DNA of 36,968 bases from Agrococcus lahaulensis DSM 17612 (GCF_000425105.1 NZ_AULD01000001.1:1-36968); one strand, 5' to 3'; positions 9,252 through 16,996 are shown, counted from the first letter of the stretch. The notes: generated by a model not told the origin, from the letters alone. Numbers and translations are program-made.

Positions 9252-10373
9252 TCAGCTGAATCGCACGACCTGCCGGATCGCGCGACCGTCGGCGAGGGTG
9301 TCGAGCGCCTCGTTGAGGTCGTCGAGCGCGATCTCGCTCGTGACGAGCTCCTCGACCGGCAGCCGCCCCTCGCGCCACAGCTGCTCGTAGCGCGGGATGT
9401 CGCGCGACGGCACCGCGGAGCCGAGGTACGAGCCGACCACCGTGCGCGCCTCGGCCGTGAACGCGAGCGGCGAGAGCGACGAGCGCGCGTCGGGATGCGG
9501 GAGACCGACCGTCACGGTCGTCCCGCCGGGCGCGGTGAGCGCGAACGCCGTCTCGAACGCCTTCGGGTGACCGGCAGCCTCGATCACGACGCTGGCCCGG
9601 AGTCCCTGCTCGAGCGCCTCGTCGGGGGAGAGCGCGACGTCGGCGCCGAGCTCGCGGGCCCGATCGAGCTTCGCCGGCACCGCATCCACCCCGATGACGC
9701 GGCCGAGGCCGAGCGAGCGCGCGGCGAGGAGCGCCGCCATGCCGACGCCGCCGAGCCCGACGATCACGATGTCGTCGCCCTCGCGCGGCTTGCCGGCGTT
9801 GATCACCGCGCCGCCGCCCGTGAGCATCGCGCAGCCGAGCACGGCGGCGACCTGCGGCGGCACGTCGGCGCCGACGGGCACGACCGAGCGGCGGTCGACG
9901 ACCGCGTGCGTCGCGAACGCCGAGACGCCCAGGTGGTGGTGCACCTCGCCGCTGCGGCCCTCGAGCGCCGCCTCGTGCAGGCGGCGACCGCCGCCGAGCA
10001 GCTCGCCGGCGCCGTTCGCGGCCGAGCCGCGCTCGCACGGCAGGCGGCCGTCGGTCGCGCACGCCGCGCACTCGCCGCAGCGAGGGAGGAAGGTCGTGAC
10101 GACGCGGTCGCCCACCGAGACATCGGTGACGCCCTCGCCGACCACCTCGACGATGCCGGCCGCCTCGTGGCCGAGCAGCATCGGCACCGGCCGCGGGCGC
10201 GCGCCGTCGACGACCGAGAGGTCGCTGTGGCACAGGCCCGCTGCCTCAATGCGGATGAGCAGCTCGCCCTCGCGAGGAGCGTCGAGCTCGAGGTTGACGA
10301 GCTCGAGCGGTCGCGACTCGGCGAACGGACGCTCGGCGCCGATCCGGCGCAGCACCGCGCCGCGCACGCGCAT
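9252..10373 (-). CDS. Zinc-dependent alcohol dehydrogenase (MDR superfamily)
   Basis: A 373-residue medium-chain dehydrogenase that oxidises an alcohol with NAD(P). Catalytic zinc ligands are Cys48 (GLCHSDL), His69-Glu70 (LLGHEAAG) and Cys181; the structural zinc site is Cys99, 102, 105 and 113 (CGECAAC...C). The Rossmann motif GLGGVG is at 206-211. It looks most like the class III/mycothiol- or NDMA-type aliphatic alcohol dehydrogenases, but the substrate cannot be told. The start ATG at 10373 overlaps the stop of the upstream gene by one base (TGATG), so translation is coupled and the two enzymes probably act in one pathway: an alcohol oxidised next to a beta-hydroxyacid. Confidence 0.92.
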   Translation of the reverse strand: MRVRGAVLRRIGAERPFAESRPLELVNLELDAPREGELLIRIEAAGLCHSDLSVVDGARPRPVPMLLGHEAAGIVEVVGEGVTDVSVGDRVVTTFLPRCGECAACATDGRLPCERGSAANGAGELLGGGRRLHEAALEGRSGEVHHHLGVSAFATHAVVDRRSVVPVGADVPPQVAAVLGCAMLTGGGAVINAGKPREGDDIVIVGLGGVGMAALLAARSLGLGRVIGVDAVPAKLDRARELGADVALSPDEALEQGLRASVVIEAAGHPKAFETAFALTAPGGTTVTVGLPHPDARSSLSPLAFTAEARTVVGSYLGSAVPSRDIPRYEQLWREGRLPVEELVTSEIALDDLNEALDTLADGRAIRQVVRFS

Positions 10374-11287
10374 CAGCGGCCGTCCCAACCGGCGACCGTG
10401 CCATCGGGGCTCGCCTCGCGCACGACGAGGGTGCAGTCCTTGCCGCCGAAGCCGTCGTCGAGCAGCCGCTGCAGCTGGTCGCGGATGAGCCTCGCCGCCG
10501 GCACCTTGACGCCGGCGGCCTCCGCGCCCTCGACGGCGAGCGAGACGTCCTTGTGGCACAGCATGGCGGAGAAGGATGCGTCGAAGTTGCTGTTCACGGC
10601 GGCGCCCGGCACGACGCCCGGGACCGGGTACCACGTGCGGAGCGCCCACGAGTCGCCCGAGGAGACGCGCGCGACGTCGAAGAACGCCTTCGGGTCGAGC
10701 CCGAGCTGCTCGGCGAGCTGCGAGCCCTCGGAGATCGCGAGGATCGAGATGCCGAGCATCATGTTGTTGACGAGCTTCGCGGCGATGCCGTGCGTCGGAC
10801 CGCCGACCGCGAAGACGTTGCCGGCCATCGGCATGACGATCTCGCGCGCTCGCGCCACGTCGTCCTCCTCCCCGCCGAGCATGAAGGTGAGCGTTCCTGC
10901 AGCGGCGCCCTGGATGCCGCCCGAGACGGGGGAGTCGACGAAGCGGAAGCCGCGCGAGCCGGCCTCGCCGTGGCTCCAGCGCGAGGTGTCGAGGTCGACG
11001 GTCGTCGTGTCGATGATGAGGGTGTCGGGGGCGGCGTGCTCGAAGACGCCGTCGGGGCCTGCGAGCACCGCTCGCACGTGCTCGCCCTTCGGCAGGCTCA
11101 GGATGACGACCCCGGCGCCCTCGACGGCCTCCGCGACCGAGGCGACCGGCACGATCCCGTGCTCCGCCGCCGACTGCCGCAGCCCATCCACCACGTCGTA
11201 CCCTCGCACCTCGTGGCCGGCGGTCACGAGGTGGGCGGACATGCGGCTGCCCATGTTGCCGAGCCCGATCCAGGCGATTGACGTCAT
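10373..11287 (-). CDS. mmsB: 3-hydroxyisobutyrate dehydrogenase family protein
   Basis: A 304-residue beta-hydroxyacid dehydrogenase, usual length for the family. The dinucleotide motif GLGNMG is at residues 8-13, the substrate-binding motif DSPVSGG at 118-124, and the catalytic Lys171 in GIAAKLVNNMM. The ATG at 11287 has GGAAGGAA a few bases upstream; a TAGCGT -10 (11317-11322) would give a short leader. In valine breakdown this enzyme converts 3-hydroxyisobutyrate to methylmalonate semialdehyde, but no other valine gene (mmsA, acyl-CoA dehydrogenase, bkd) is near, and the coupled alcohol dehydrogenase suggests a different beta-hydroxyacid or tartronate-like substrate. The mmsB symbol is therefore tentative. 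Confidence 0.85.
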   Translation of the reverse strand: MTSIAWIGLGNMGSRMSAHLVTAGHEVRGYDVVDGLRQSAAEHGIVPVASVAEAVEGAGVVILSLPKGEHVRAVLAGPDGVFEHAAPDTLIIDTTTVDLDTSRWSHGEAGSRGFRFVDSPVSGGIQGAAAGTLTFMLGGEEDDVARAREIVMPMAGNVFAVGGPTHGIAAKLVNNMMLGISILAISEGSQLAEQLGLDPKAFFDVARVSSGDSWALRTWYPVPGVVPGAAVNSNFDASFSAMLCHKDVSLAVEGAEAAGVKVPAARLIRDQLQRLLDDGFGGKDCTLVVREASPDGTVAGWDGR

Positions 11288-11316
11288 CGTCGATTCCTTC
11301 CGTAGTGCTTGGGCCA

Positions 11317-11322
11317 ACGCTA
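11317..11322 (-). promoter_or_regulatory. Putative -10 element TAGCGT for the mmsB-like gene
   Basis: TAGCGT on the minus strand lies 29 bp before the start codon, with the ribosome site GGAAGGAA in between. It sits just after the terminator hairpin of the upstream MFS gene, which supports a separate transcription unit. Confidence 0.45.
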
Positions 11323-11335
11323 TCGGCCCGCAACG

Positions 11336-11371
11336 GCGACGGGCGGCGAGATCGCTCTCGCCGCCCGTCGC
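11336..11371 (-). terminator. Terminator of the MFS transporter gene
   Basis: A perfect 16-bp stem (11336-11351 with 11356-11371) with the tetraloop TCGC lies 22 bp past the MFS stop codon. A smaller hairpin (GATCCCG, 11378-11384, with CGGGATC, 11388-11394) overlaps the stop codon. Confidence 0.8.
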
Positions 11372-11392
11372 GGTCAGGATCCCGTCACGGGA

Positions 11393-12760
11393 TCAGAGCT
11401 TGCCCTTCTCGGCGAGCAGTCGCTCGCGGTCGATGTCGTCGACGTCGTGGAGCGAGATGCCCTTCGTCTCCTTGAGGGCGATCACCGCGACGAGCGTGAT
11501 GGCGCACGCGATGACGAGGTAGATCGCGACCGGGATGTAGCTGCCGAACTCGCCGAGCAGCGCGGTGGCGATGATCGGCGCGAGCGAGCCCGCGACGATC
11601 GACGTCACCTGGTAGCCGAGCGAGACGCCCGAGTAGCGCATGCGGGTCGGGAAGAGCTCCGCCATGATCGCGGGCTGGCCCGCGTACATGAGGGCGTGGA
11701 ACGCGAGACCCAGCACGATGCCGCCGAGGATGACGAAGTCGTTGCCCGTCTCGAACATCGGGAAGGCGATGAAGCCCCACGTCGCGCCGAGCAGCACGCC
11801 GATGAGGTACATCGGCTTGCGGCCTACGGTGTCGACGAAGCGGCCCACGATCGGCACGAAGATGAAGTGCAGGACGTGCGCGATCGCCATGAGGCCCAGG
11901 ATGCGCGACACGTCGTACTCGAGGTACGTGCGCAGGTAGACGATCGAGAACGTGACGACGAGGTAGTAGAGCACGTTCTCGGCGAAGCGCAGGCCCATGG
12001 CCGTCAGGACGCCCTTGGGGTAGCGCTTGAGCACCTCGAGCACGCCGTACGACTGCGCCTTCGACTCCGCGACCTCGTCGCGGACCTGCTGGTAGATCGG
12101 GGCGTCGGTCACGCGGGTGCGGATGTAGTAGCCGACCGCGACGATCACGACCGAGAGCCAGAACGCGATGCGCCAGCCCCAGCCGAGGAAGTCCTCGTCC
12201 GAGAGCGTCCACTGCAGCACGAGCAGCACGACGGTGGCGATGAGGTTGCCCGCCGGCACCGCGGCCTGCGGCCACGACGACCAGAAGCCGCGCTCCTTGT
12301 TGGGGGAGTGCTCGGCCACGAGCAGCACGCCGCCGCCCCACTCGCCGCCGACCGCGAAGCCCTGGAAGAAGCGGAGGATGACGAGGGCCGCGGGCGCGAA
12401 GTAGCCGATCTGGTCGAAGGTCGGCAGGCAGCCCATGAGGAAGGTCGAGACGCCGACCAGGATGATGGCGAACTGCAGCATCTTCTTGCGGCCGTACTTG
12501 TCGCCGAAGTGGCCGAAGACGATGCCGCCGAGCGGGCGCGCGACGAAGCCGACCGCGTAGGTCAGGAACGCGCTGATGATCGGGAAGTACGGATCATCGC
12601 TCGGCGGGAACATGATCAGGTTGAAGACGATCGTCGACGCCGTCGCGTACAGGAAGAACTCGTACCACTCGACGACCGTGCCGGCCATGGCGGCCGTGAC
12701 GACGCGGCCGAGGCCCTTGCGGTCGTTGTCTCGAGCGGAGTCATGCGCGGGTGCGCTCAT
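11393..12760 (-). CDS. MFS transporter, metabolite:H+ symporter (MHS) family
   Basis: A 455-residue, 12-helix major facilitator protein. The N terminus TVVEWYEFFLYATAS and the loop GHFGDKYGRKKML are hallmarks of the MHS group (ShiA, KgtP, ProP, CitA), which import organic acids or zwitterions with protons. RFFQGFAVGGEWGGG and AEHSPNKERGFWSS are also typical. The long, Pro-rich extracellular loop between helices 1 and 2 (MFPPSDDPYFP) fits the family. The start has a strong AAGGAGGT site. The substrate is unknown; a carboxylate used by the downstream dehydrogenases is the natural guess. Its own terminator separates it from those genes, so co-regulation is not assured. Confidence 0.9.
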   Translation of the reverse strand: MSAPAHDSARDNDRKGLGRVVTAAMAGTVVEWYEFFLYATASTIVFNLIMFPPSDDPYFPIISAFLTYAVGFVARPLGGIVFGHFGDKYGRKKMLQFAIILVGVSTFLMGCLPTFDQIGYFAPAALVILRFFQGFAVGGEWGGGVLLVAEHSPNKERGFWSSWPQAAVPAGNLIATVVLLVLQWTLSDEDFLGWGWRIAFWLSVVIVAVGYYIRTRVTDAPIYQQVRDEVAESKAQSYGVLEVLKRYPKGVLTAMGLRFAENVLYYLVVTFSIVYLRTYLEYDVSRILGLMAIAHVLHFIFVPIVGRFVDTVGRKPMYLIGVLLGATWGFIAFPMFETGNDFVILGGIVLGLAFHALMYAGQPAIMAELFPTRMRYSGVSLGYQVTSIVAGSLAPIIATALLGEFGSYIPVAIYLVIACAITLVAVIALKETKGISLHDVDDIDRERLLAEKGKL

Positions 12761-12799
12761 GCCTACCTCCTTGTAGGGTGCACGGGACTGTGCGCCGAG

Positions 12800-12805
12800 A
12801 ATCTA
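12800..12805 (-). promoter_or_regulatory. Putative -10 element TAGATT for the MFS gene
   Basis: TAGATT on the minus strand, 39 bp before the start, with AAGGAGGT between. No clear -35 is seen. Confidence 0.4.
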
Positions 12806-12846
12806 ACATGACGGAGCGTTCAGGTCGGCGGGACGCGCGGGGACGA

Positions 12847-12882
12847 GAGAAGGCAGGCGTCGTCGCCGGCGCCCGCCTTCTC
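12847..12882 (-). terminator. Terminator of sepH
   Basis: GAGAAGGC (12847-12854) pairs with GCCTTCTC (12875-12882), and after one mismatch GGCG (12856-12859) pairs with CGCC (12870-12873). It lies 16 bp after the sepH stop codon. Confidence 0.7.
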
Positions 12883-12898
12883 GTCGTATCGTCTGCCG

Positions 12899-14146
12899 TC
12901 AGTCGTCGCTGCGGGAGCCGAAGACGATCTCGTCCCAGCTCGGCATCGCGGCGCGGGAGCCGCGCTTCTTGCCCGCGACGGGACCGGTCGCCTGCACTCG
13001 AGCCGGGCGCTGCGCCACCTCGGCATCCGGCGCCTGTGCGGCGGGCTGCTCGGGCTCGATCGGCGCGGGCTCGCTCTCGGCGGTGCGGAGCGCGGCCTCG
13101 CGCTCGCTGCGCCGACGCCGCAGCGCGTCGAGCAGCTCGGCGGTGTGGTTCGGCTGCGTCGCGGCCGCGGGGCGGTTGATCGCCGCGGCCTGCACGTTCT
13201 CAGGCTGGCTGCCGACCTCGCCCGAGCGACGGCGCAGCCACGGGTTCTCCGCGCGCGTCGGCTCCTTGGGGCGCTCGACCGGGGTGCCCTCGGTGAGCGT
13301 CGCGGAGGCGACGGCGTCCTCGAGCCCGACGCCCGGCTCGACCGGGCTCGGCGCCGAGCGCTGCGCGCCCCGCTGGATGCGGAAGGCGTCCGAGTCGAAC
13401 CGGCCCGTGTCGTGCCGAGCGGCGTCGTGTCGGCCCGTGTCGTGCGTCGCGGCGCGCTGCGAGATGGGCGGGGCGGCCGGCTGCTCGGTCGGTGCCTCGG
13501 CCGAGTCGGCGGGAGCGGTCGCCGCGGCGTCGGGGGTCGTGGGACGCGACTGCCGGTCGATCGCACGCAGCCGCGGCACGAGCACGCTCGTCGCGTCGCT
13601 CGACTGGCTGAGCGACGTGGCCTCCTTGCCGCGCGGGGTCAGGGTGGCCTTCTTGGGCTCGTAGCCCCAGAGCGCCTCGTGCTGGATCCCCTCGGTCGTG
13701 AAGCGGAGGCGGATGGTCCAAGCGCCGCCGTCGGCGTCCTTCCACGCCGCCCACGAGCGCTCGATCGCCCGCAGGTCGTCGAGGCGCTCGCCGATCGCGG
13801 CGCCGAACGCCGTCTCGCCCGCGAGCGGATCGATGTCGCCCGTCGCGACCGGGATCGAGAGGGCGGAGTCGAGCATGTGGGAGCGCTCGGCGAGCACGGG
13901 GCCCTCGAAGCGCTCGACGTACGCGAGCTCCTCGCCGGTGGAGGAGGCGACCTGCTCGGCCGTCATGCCACCGCGGATGAGGGCCTGGATCTCGCGGGGC
14001 GTGGCCTTGCGCTCGCGGTGCGGCACGGCCGCCGCGGGCTTGCGGTGCTCCGGGAGGTCGGCGACGGGCACGCGGAAGCGCTCACCCGACTCGGACTCGA
14101 GGATGAGCACCTCGTCCTCGATGCCGATGACGCTCAGCTGCTGCAT
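12899..14146 (-). CDS. sepH: Septation protein SepH (DUF3071)
   Basis: A 415-residue actinobacterial cell-division factor; SepH binds FtsZ and promotes its assembly (established in Streptomyces and mycobacteria). The conserved N-terminal domain runs from MQQLSVIGIEDEVLIL to about residue 100 and includes the helix-turn-helix-like part REIQALIRGGMTAEQVA. A second conserved block (WTIRLRFTTEGIQHEALWGYEP) follows near 150. From about 180 to 395 the protein is low-complexity, rich in Ala, Pro, Arg and Glu, with a repeated HDTGR motif. It closes with the conserved tail MPSWDEIVFGSRSDD. The start has GGAAGGA upstream. Confidence 0.93.
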   Translation of the reverse strand: MQQLSVIGIEDEVLILESESGERFRVPVADLPEHRKPAAAVPHRERKATPREIQALIRGGMTAEQVASSTGEELAYVERFEGPVLAERSHMLDSALSIPVATGDIDPLAGETAFGAAIGERLDDLRAIERSWAAWKDADGGAWTIRLRFTTEGIQHEALWGYEPKKATLTPRGKEATSLSQSSDATSVLVPRLRAIDRQSRPTTPDAAATAPADSAEAPTEQPAAPPISQRAATHDTGRHDAARHDTGRFDSDAFRIQRGAQRSAPSPVEPGVGLEDAVASATLTEGTPVERPKEPTRAENPWLRRRSGEVGSQPENVQAAAINRPAAATQPNHTAELLDALRRRRSEREAALRTAESEPAPIEPEQPAAQAPDAEVAQRPARVQATGPVAGKKRGSRAAMPSWDEIVFGSRSDD

Positions 14147-14308
14147 GATTCGTCGGTCCTTCCTTGCCGGTGTCGGGTCGCGTCAGCATCCCACGCGTCG
14201 CACGGTCCGCTCGGGAATGGTGCGGGCGCGCCGCGCGTTCCGTCGGGTGCAGGCAGCGCCTGCCGCTCCGCACGGGCGCAGTCGCGGAGCCGTCACCTGA
14301 TATCTGAT

Positions 14309-14337
14309 TTGCTCCGGTGTCCTGTTTCGTGCAGAAT
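14309..14337 (+). promoter_or_regulatory. Promoter of the DUF4193 gene
   Basis: TTGCTC (14309-14314), a 17-bp spacer, then CAGAAT (14332-14337), giving a leader of about 35 bases with GAAGGA before the ATG. The area is locally AT-rich compared with its surroundings. The rest of the 232-bp sepH-DUF4193 gap shows no further clear signal. Confidence 0.55.
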
Positions 14338-14378
14338 GTGCGCCGACGCCGACCCCGAACCCCTCGAAGGACTGCCGC

Positions 14379-14663
14379 ATGGCCACCGATTACGACGCCC
14401 CCCGCAAGACCGACGACGAGAGCGAGTCGATCGAGGCGCTCAAGGAGCGTGTGCCTGCGAAGAGCGTCTCCACGGACGAGGATGCCGACAACCCCGGCAG
14501 CTTCGATCTCTCGGCCGCCGACCTCGCAGACGTCGAGCTCGACGTCGTCGTGCTCCCGCCCCAGGAGGACGAGTTCACGTGCGTCAGCTGCTTCCTCGTG
14601 AAGCACCGCCTGCAGTTCGACCACGAGTCGAAGCTCGGCCCGATCTGCCGCGAGTGCGCTTGA
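14379..14663 (+). CDS. DUF4193 family protein
   Basis: A 94-residue acidic protein found almost only in actinobacteria, function unknown. It starts [10 protein letters not shown], as members usually do, has an Asp/Glu-rich middle ([19 protein letters not shown]) and ends with a treble-clef-like zinc region: [12 protein letters not shown] and ICRECA, i.e. two CxxC pairs that could hold one metal (inference). The gene lies beside dut and the DUF3093 gene in many actinobacteria, for example around Rv2697c in M. tuberculosis (from memory). Its stop is only one base from the stop of the convergent DUF3093 gene. Confidence 0.92.
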   Translation: MATDYDAPRKTDDESESIEALKERVPAKSVSTDEDADNPGSFDLSAADLADVELDVVVLPPQEDEFTCVSCFLVKHRLQFDHESKLGPICRECA

Positions 14664-14664
14664 G

Positions 14665-15111
14665 CTAGCGCGCCGCCTCGATCGCCGCGGCGAGCGCCTC
14701 CGGTCGCCGCGAGCTGATGAGCCACGCCGGCGTCGGGTCCTCCGGGTCCTCGACGACGGCGCGCACGAGCGCGCGCGTCCACGGCGAGACGACGTGGTGA
14801 TCCGCCGGGTTCCACCCCGCGCGGAGCGCAGATTGTGCGTCGTCGCCGCGGAGCACCGCCGCTGCGCCGAGCTGGGCGACCGGGATGCGCGCGCGACCGG
14901 CGCGCAGCTCGGCTCCCTCGACGGCGACGACGGGCGCGCCGAGCCAGAGCAGCGCCACGACGGCGACGTAGAGCACGATCGCGATCGCGACGCCGACCTG
15001 CAGGTTGACGGGCAGGAAGACGAGCAGCACCGCGGGGACGATGAGCAGCAGCACGAGCGGGAGCCACCACGGCGGCACGAGCCGCTCGCGGTACGAGGGG
15101 GCGGTTTCCAT
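14665..15111 (-). CDS. DUF3093 family membrane protein
   Basis: A 148-residue protein with two adjacent membrane helices near the N terminus ([19 protein letters not shown] and [19 protein letters not shown]) and a C-terminal soluble domain of about 90 residues with the family block [33 protein letters not shown]. The function is unknown. Starting at ATG 15111 gives the characteristic [11 protein letters not shown] terminus. It is divergent from dut (69 bp apart), an arrangement kept in many actinobacteria. Confidence 0.92.
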   Translation of the reverse strand: METAPSYRERLVPPWWLPLVLLLIVPAVLLVFLPVNLQVGVAIAIVLYVAVVALLWLGAPVVAVEGAELRAGRARIPVAQLGAAAVLRGDDAQSALRAGWNPADHHVVSPWTRALVRAVVEDPEDPTPAWLISSRRPEALAAAIEAAR

Positions 15112-15166
15112 GCCCCCATCCTCTCGCGATCCGCGGCCTCGGTTCTCCGGCCGGCTCCCGCTCGGC

Positions 15167-15172
15167 TAGCCT
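15167..15172 (+). promoter_or_regulatory. -10 element TAGCCT of the dut operon
   Basis: TAGCCT lies eight bases before the dut ATG, so the leader would be about two bases long; no ribosome site is present. The transcript is effectively leaderless. Confidence 0.5.
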
Positions 15173-15180
15173 CGAGTGCG

Positions 15181-15633
15181 ATGGAGCAGGTCGAAGTCCT
15201 CATCACCGGGTCGCCGGTGCCCGCATACGCGCACCCCGGAGACGCCGGCGCGGATCTCCACGCGGCCGAGGCGGTGACGCTCGGCCCCGGCGAGCGATCG
15301 CTCGTCGGCTCGGGTGTCGCGATCGCGCTGCCCGACGGCTACGCCGCGTTCGTGCATCCGCGCAGCGGGCTCGCCGCGAAGCACGGCATCACGATCGTCA
15401 ACGCGCCCGGCACCGTCGACGCGGGCTACCGCGGTGAGATCAAGGTCAACCTGCTCAACACCGGCACGGAGCCGCACCGCATCGAGGTCGGGGACCGCAT
15501 CGCTCAGCTCGTGGTGCAGCGCGTCGAGCGCGTGCGCTTCATCGAGGTCGAGCGACTGCCGGGCTCCGACCGAGGGGAGCGCGGGCACGGATCGACCGGG
15601 CTCAGCGCAGTCCAAGAGGGGATCGCACGATGA
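15181..15633 (+). CDS. dut: Deoxyuridine 5'-triphosphate nucleotidohydrolase (dUTPase)
   Basis: A 150-residue trimeric dUTPase that hydrolyses dUTP to dUMP and keeps uracil out of DNA. Motif 1 is [10 protein letters not shown], motif 2 [10 protein letters not shown] (about 60-69), motif 3 [19 protein letters not shown] with the catalytic Asp, motif 4 GDRIAQLVV, and motif 5 [10 protein letters not shown]. Motif 5 differs from the usual Gly-rich RGxGGxGS by an Arg; the His in place of Phe also occurs in mycobacterial enzymes. The last four bases overlap the next gene (ATGA). Confidence 0.95.
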   Translation: MEQVEVLITGSPVPAYAHPGDAGADLHAAEAVTLGPGERSLVGSGVAIALPDGYAAFVHPRSGLAAKHGITIVNAPGTVDAGYRGEIKVNLLNTGTEPHRIEVGDRIAQLVVQRVERVRFIEVERLPGSDRGERGHGSTGLSAVQEGIAR

Positions 15634-16232
15634 CCGACACGACCGACAGCGCCGACGAGCAGCCGATCGAGGAGGAGGCGGTCGTCGAGAAGACGGCCCC
15701 CGAGGACCGCGCCGTGGCGGGTCCGCTCGACGAGGCCGAGGCGCCGGTGCGCCCCTACGTCGACCTCGGCGGCCTCCGCATCGTCCCGCGCCCCGGCATG
15801 CAGATGCGGCTCGAGGTCGAGGAGAAGACGAAGCGGATCGTCGCGGTGACGCTCGAGCACGAGGGCTCGACCGTGCAGCTGCAGCCGTTCGCCGCACCGC
15901 GCAGCGAGGGCATCTGGCTCCCGGTGCGGCAGGTGCTGCGCGCGCAGCTCGAGCGCCAGGGCGCCGCGGTCGAGGAGGCGGAGGGGCTGCTCGGTCCCGA
16001 GCTCCGCGCTCGGCTCGCGGTCGGGCCCGACGGCGCGCCGCGCGCGGTGCGCATCGTCGGGGTCGACGGCCCGCGCTGGATGCTGCAGGGCCTCATCGGC
16101 GGCAAGGCGGCGCTCGACGACGACGAGGCGGCGAAGGCGTTCGAGCTGTTCCGCTCGACCGTGGTGTGCCGCGGCGCGCAGCCCATGCCGCCGCGCGAGC
16201 TCATCCCGCTCAGCGCGCCGAAGGCCGTCTGA
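15630..16232 (+). CDS. DUF3710 family protein
   Basis: A 200-residue cytoplasmic protein of unknown function that almost always follows dut in actinobacteria. The first 40 residues are acidic and probably disordered; the domain then starts at [22 protein letters not shown] and includes [16 protein letters not shown] and [21 protein letters not shown]. Translation is coupled to dut by the ATGA overlap and to the next gene by a two-base gap. Conserved linkage suggests a role near nucleotide or DNA metabolism, but this is only inference from position. Confidence 0.92.
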   Translation: MTDTTDSADEQPIEEEAVVEKTAPEDRAVAGPLDEAEAPVRPYVDLGGLRIVPRPGMQMRLEVEEKTKRIVAVTLEHEGSTVQLQPFAAPRSEGIWLPVRQVLRAQLERQGAAVEEAEGLLGPELRARLAVGPDGAPRAVRIVGVDGPRWMLQGLIGGKAALDDDEAAKAFELFRSTVVCRGAQPMPPRELIPLSAPKAV

Positions 16233-16234
16233 CG

Positions 16235-16975
16235 GTGCCCGCGGAGCAGGCCGGACCCGCCGACGAGGCCGAGCCCGCCGACGCATCCTTCTCCGAGCAG
16301 GTCGGGGCGGCCATACGCGGCTCGAAGCTCGGCCACCTCGACCCGGCGGCGAAGCCGAGCGCCGGCGCGCTGCTCGACGCGATGGGCGGCGCGCGCGGAC
16401 TCGTCGAGTCGCTCCTGCCCGGCGTCCTCTTCCTCGTGCTCTACGCGACGACGAAGGACGTGCTCGTCTCGGTGCTCGTGCCGCTCGTCGCATCCGTCGC
16501 CTTCGTCGCCTGGCGCGTGCTGCAGAAGGGCCAGCCCGTGCTCGCCTTCGCGGGCCTCATCGGGGTCGGCATCTCGGCGGCGATCGCGCTCATCACCGGC
16601 CAGGGGGAGGACAACTTCCTCTGGGGCTTCACGGTGAACACCGTCGTCATCCTCGTGATCGTCGTGTCGATGCTCGCGCGCCGACCCCTCGTCGGGATCG
16701 TCGCGGGCGCACTCACGGCGAAGCCGCACGCGTGGCGCACCGAGCGCGCGAAGCGCGCCGTCGCGTGGCGCGCGACGATGCTGTGGCTCGTCGTCATCGG
16801 CGCTCGGCTCGCGGTGCAGGTGCCGATGTACCTCGCGGGCGCGGTCGAGGCGCTCGCCGCGACGAAGCTGCTCATGGGCGTGCCGCTCTACCTCGCGGCG
16901 CTCTGGGTGACGTGGCTCATGGTCCGCGCCGTGCTCGACACACCCGCGGATGCGGCCGACGGGGAGCCGCGCTAA
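16235..16975 (+). CDS. DUF3159 family multi-pass membrane protein
   Basis: A 246-residue membrane protein of unknown function. The GTG at 16235, two bases after the preceding stop, is chosen because it gives the normal soluble N terminus before the first family block (LLDAMGGARGLVESLLPG). About six hydrophobic segments follow; FTVNTVVILVIVVSML is the clearest, and the basic stretch TAKPHAWRTERAKRAVAWRA lies on a loop. It is the last gene of the dut operon. In many relatives a short OB-fold gene sits between the DUF3710 and DUF3159 genes; none is here. The stop codon TAA touches the palindrome before aconitase. Confidence 0.9.
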   Translation: MPAEQAGPADEAEPADASFSEQVGAAIRGSKLGHLDPAAKPSAGALLDAMGGARGLVESLLPGVLFLVLYATTKDVLVSVLVPLVASVAFVAWRVLQKGQPVLAFAGLIGVGISAAIALITGQGEDNFLWGFTVNTVVILVIVVSMLARRPLVGIVAGALTAKPHAWRTERAKRAVAWRATMLWLVVIGARLAVQVPMYLAGAVEALAATKLLMGVPLYLAALWVTWLMVRAVLDTPADAADGEPR

Positions 16976-16976
16976 G

Positions 16977-16996
16977 ATATCTTGACGTCAAGATAT
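16977..16996. promoter_or_regulatory. Perfect 20-bp palindromic operator upstream of aconitase
   Basis: ATATCTTGACGTCAAGATAT is a perfect 10+10 inverted repeat with no loop, so it is a protein-binding site rather than a terminator. It is very AT-rich against its surroundings. It resembles the 18-bp palindromes bound by MarR/PecS-type regulators; in Streptomyces TamR, a MarR homologue sensing aconitate and citrate, controls aconitase (from memory). It lies 36 bp before the putative -10. Confidence 0.75.
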
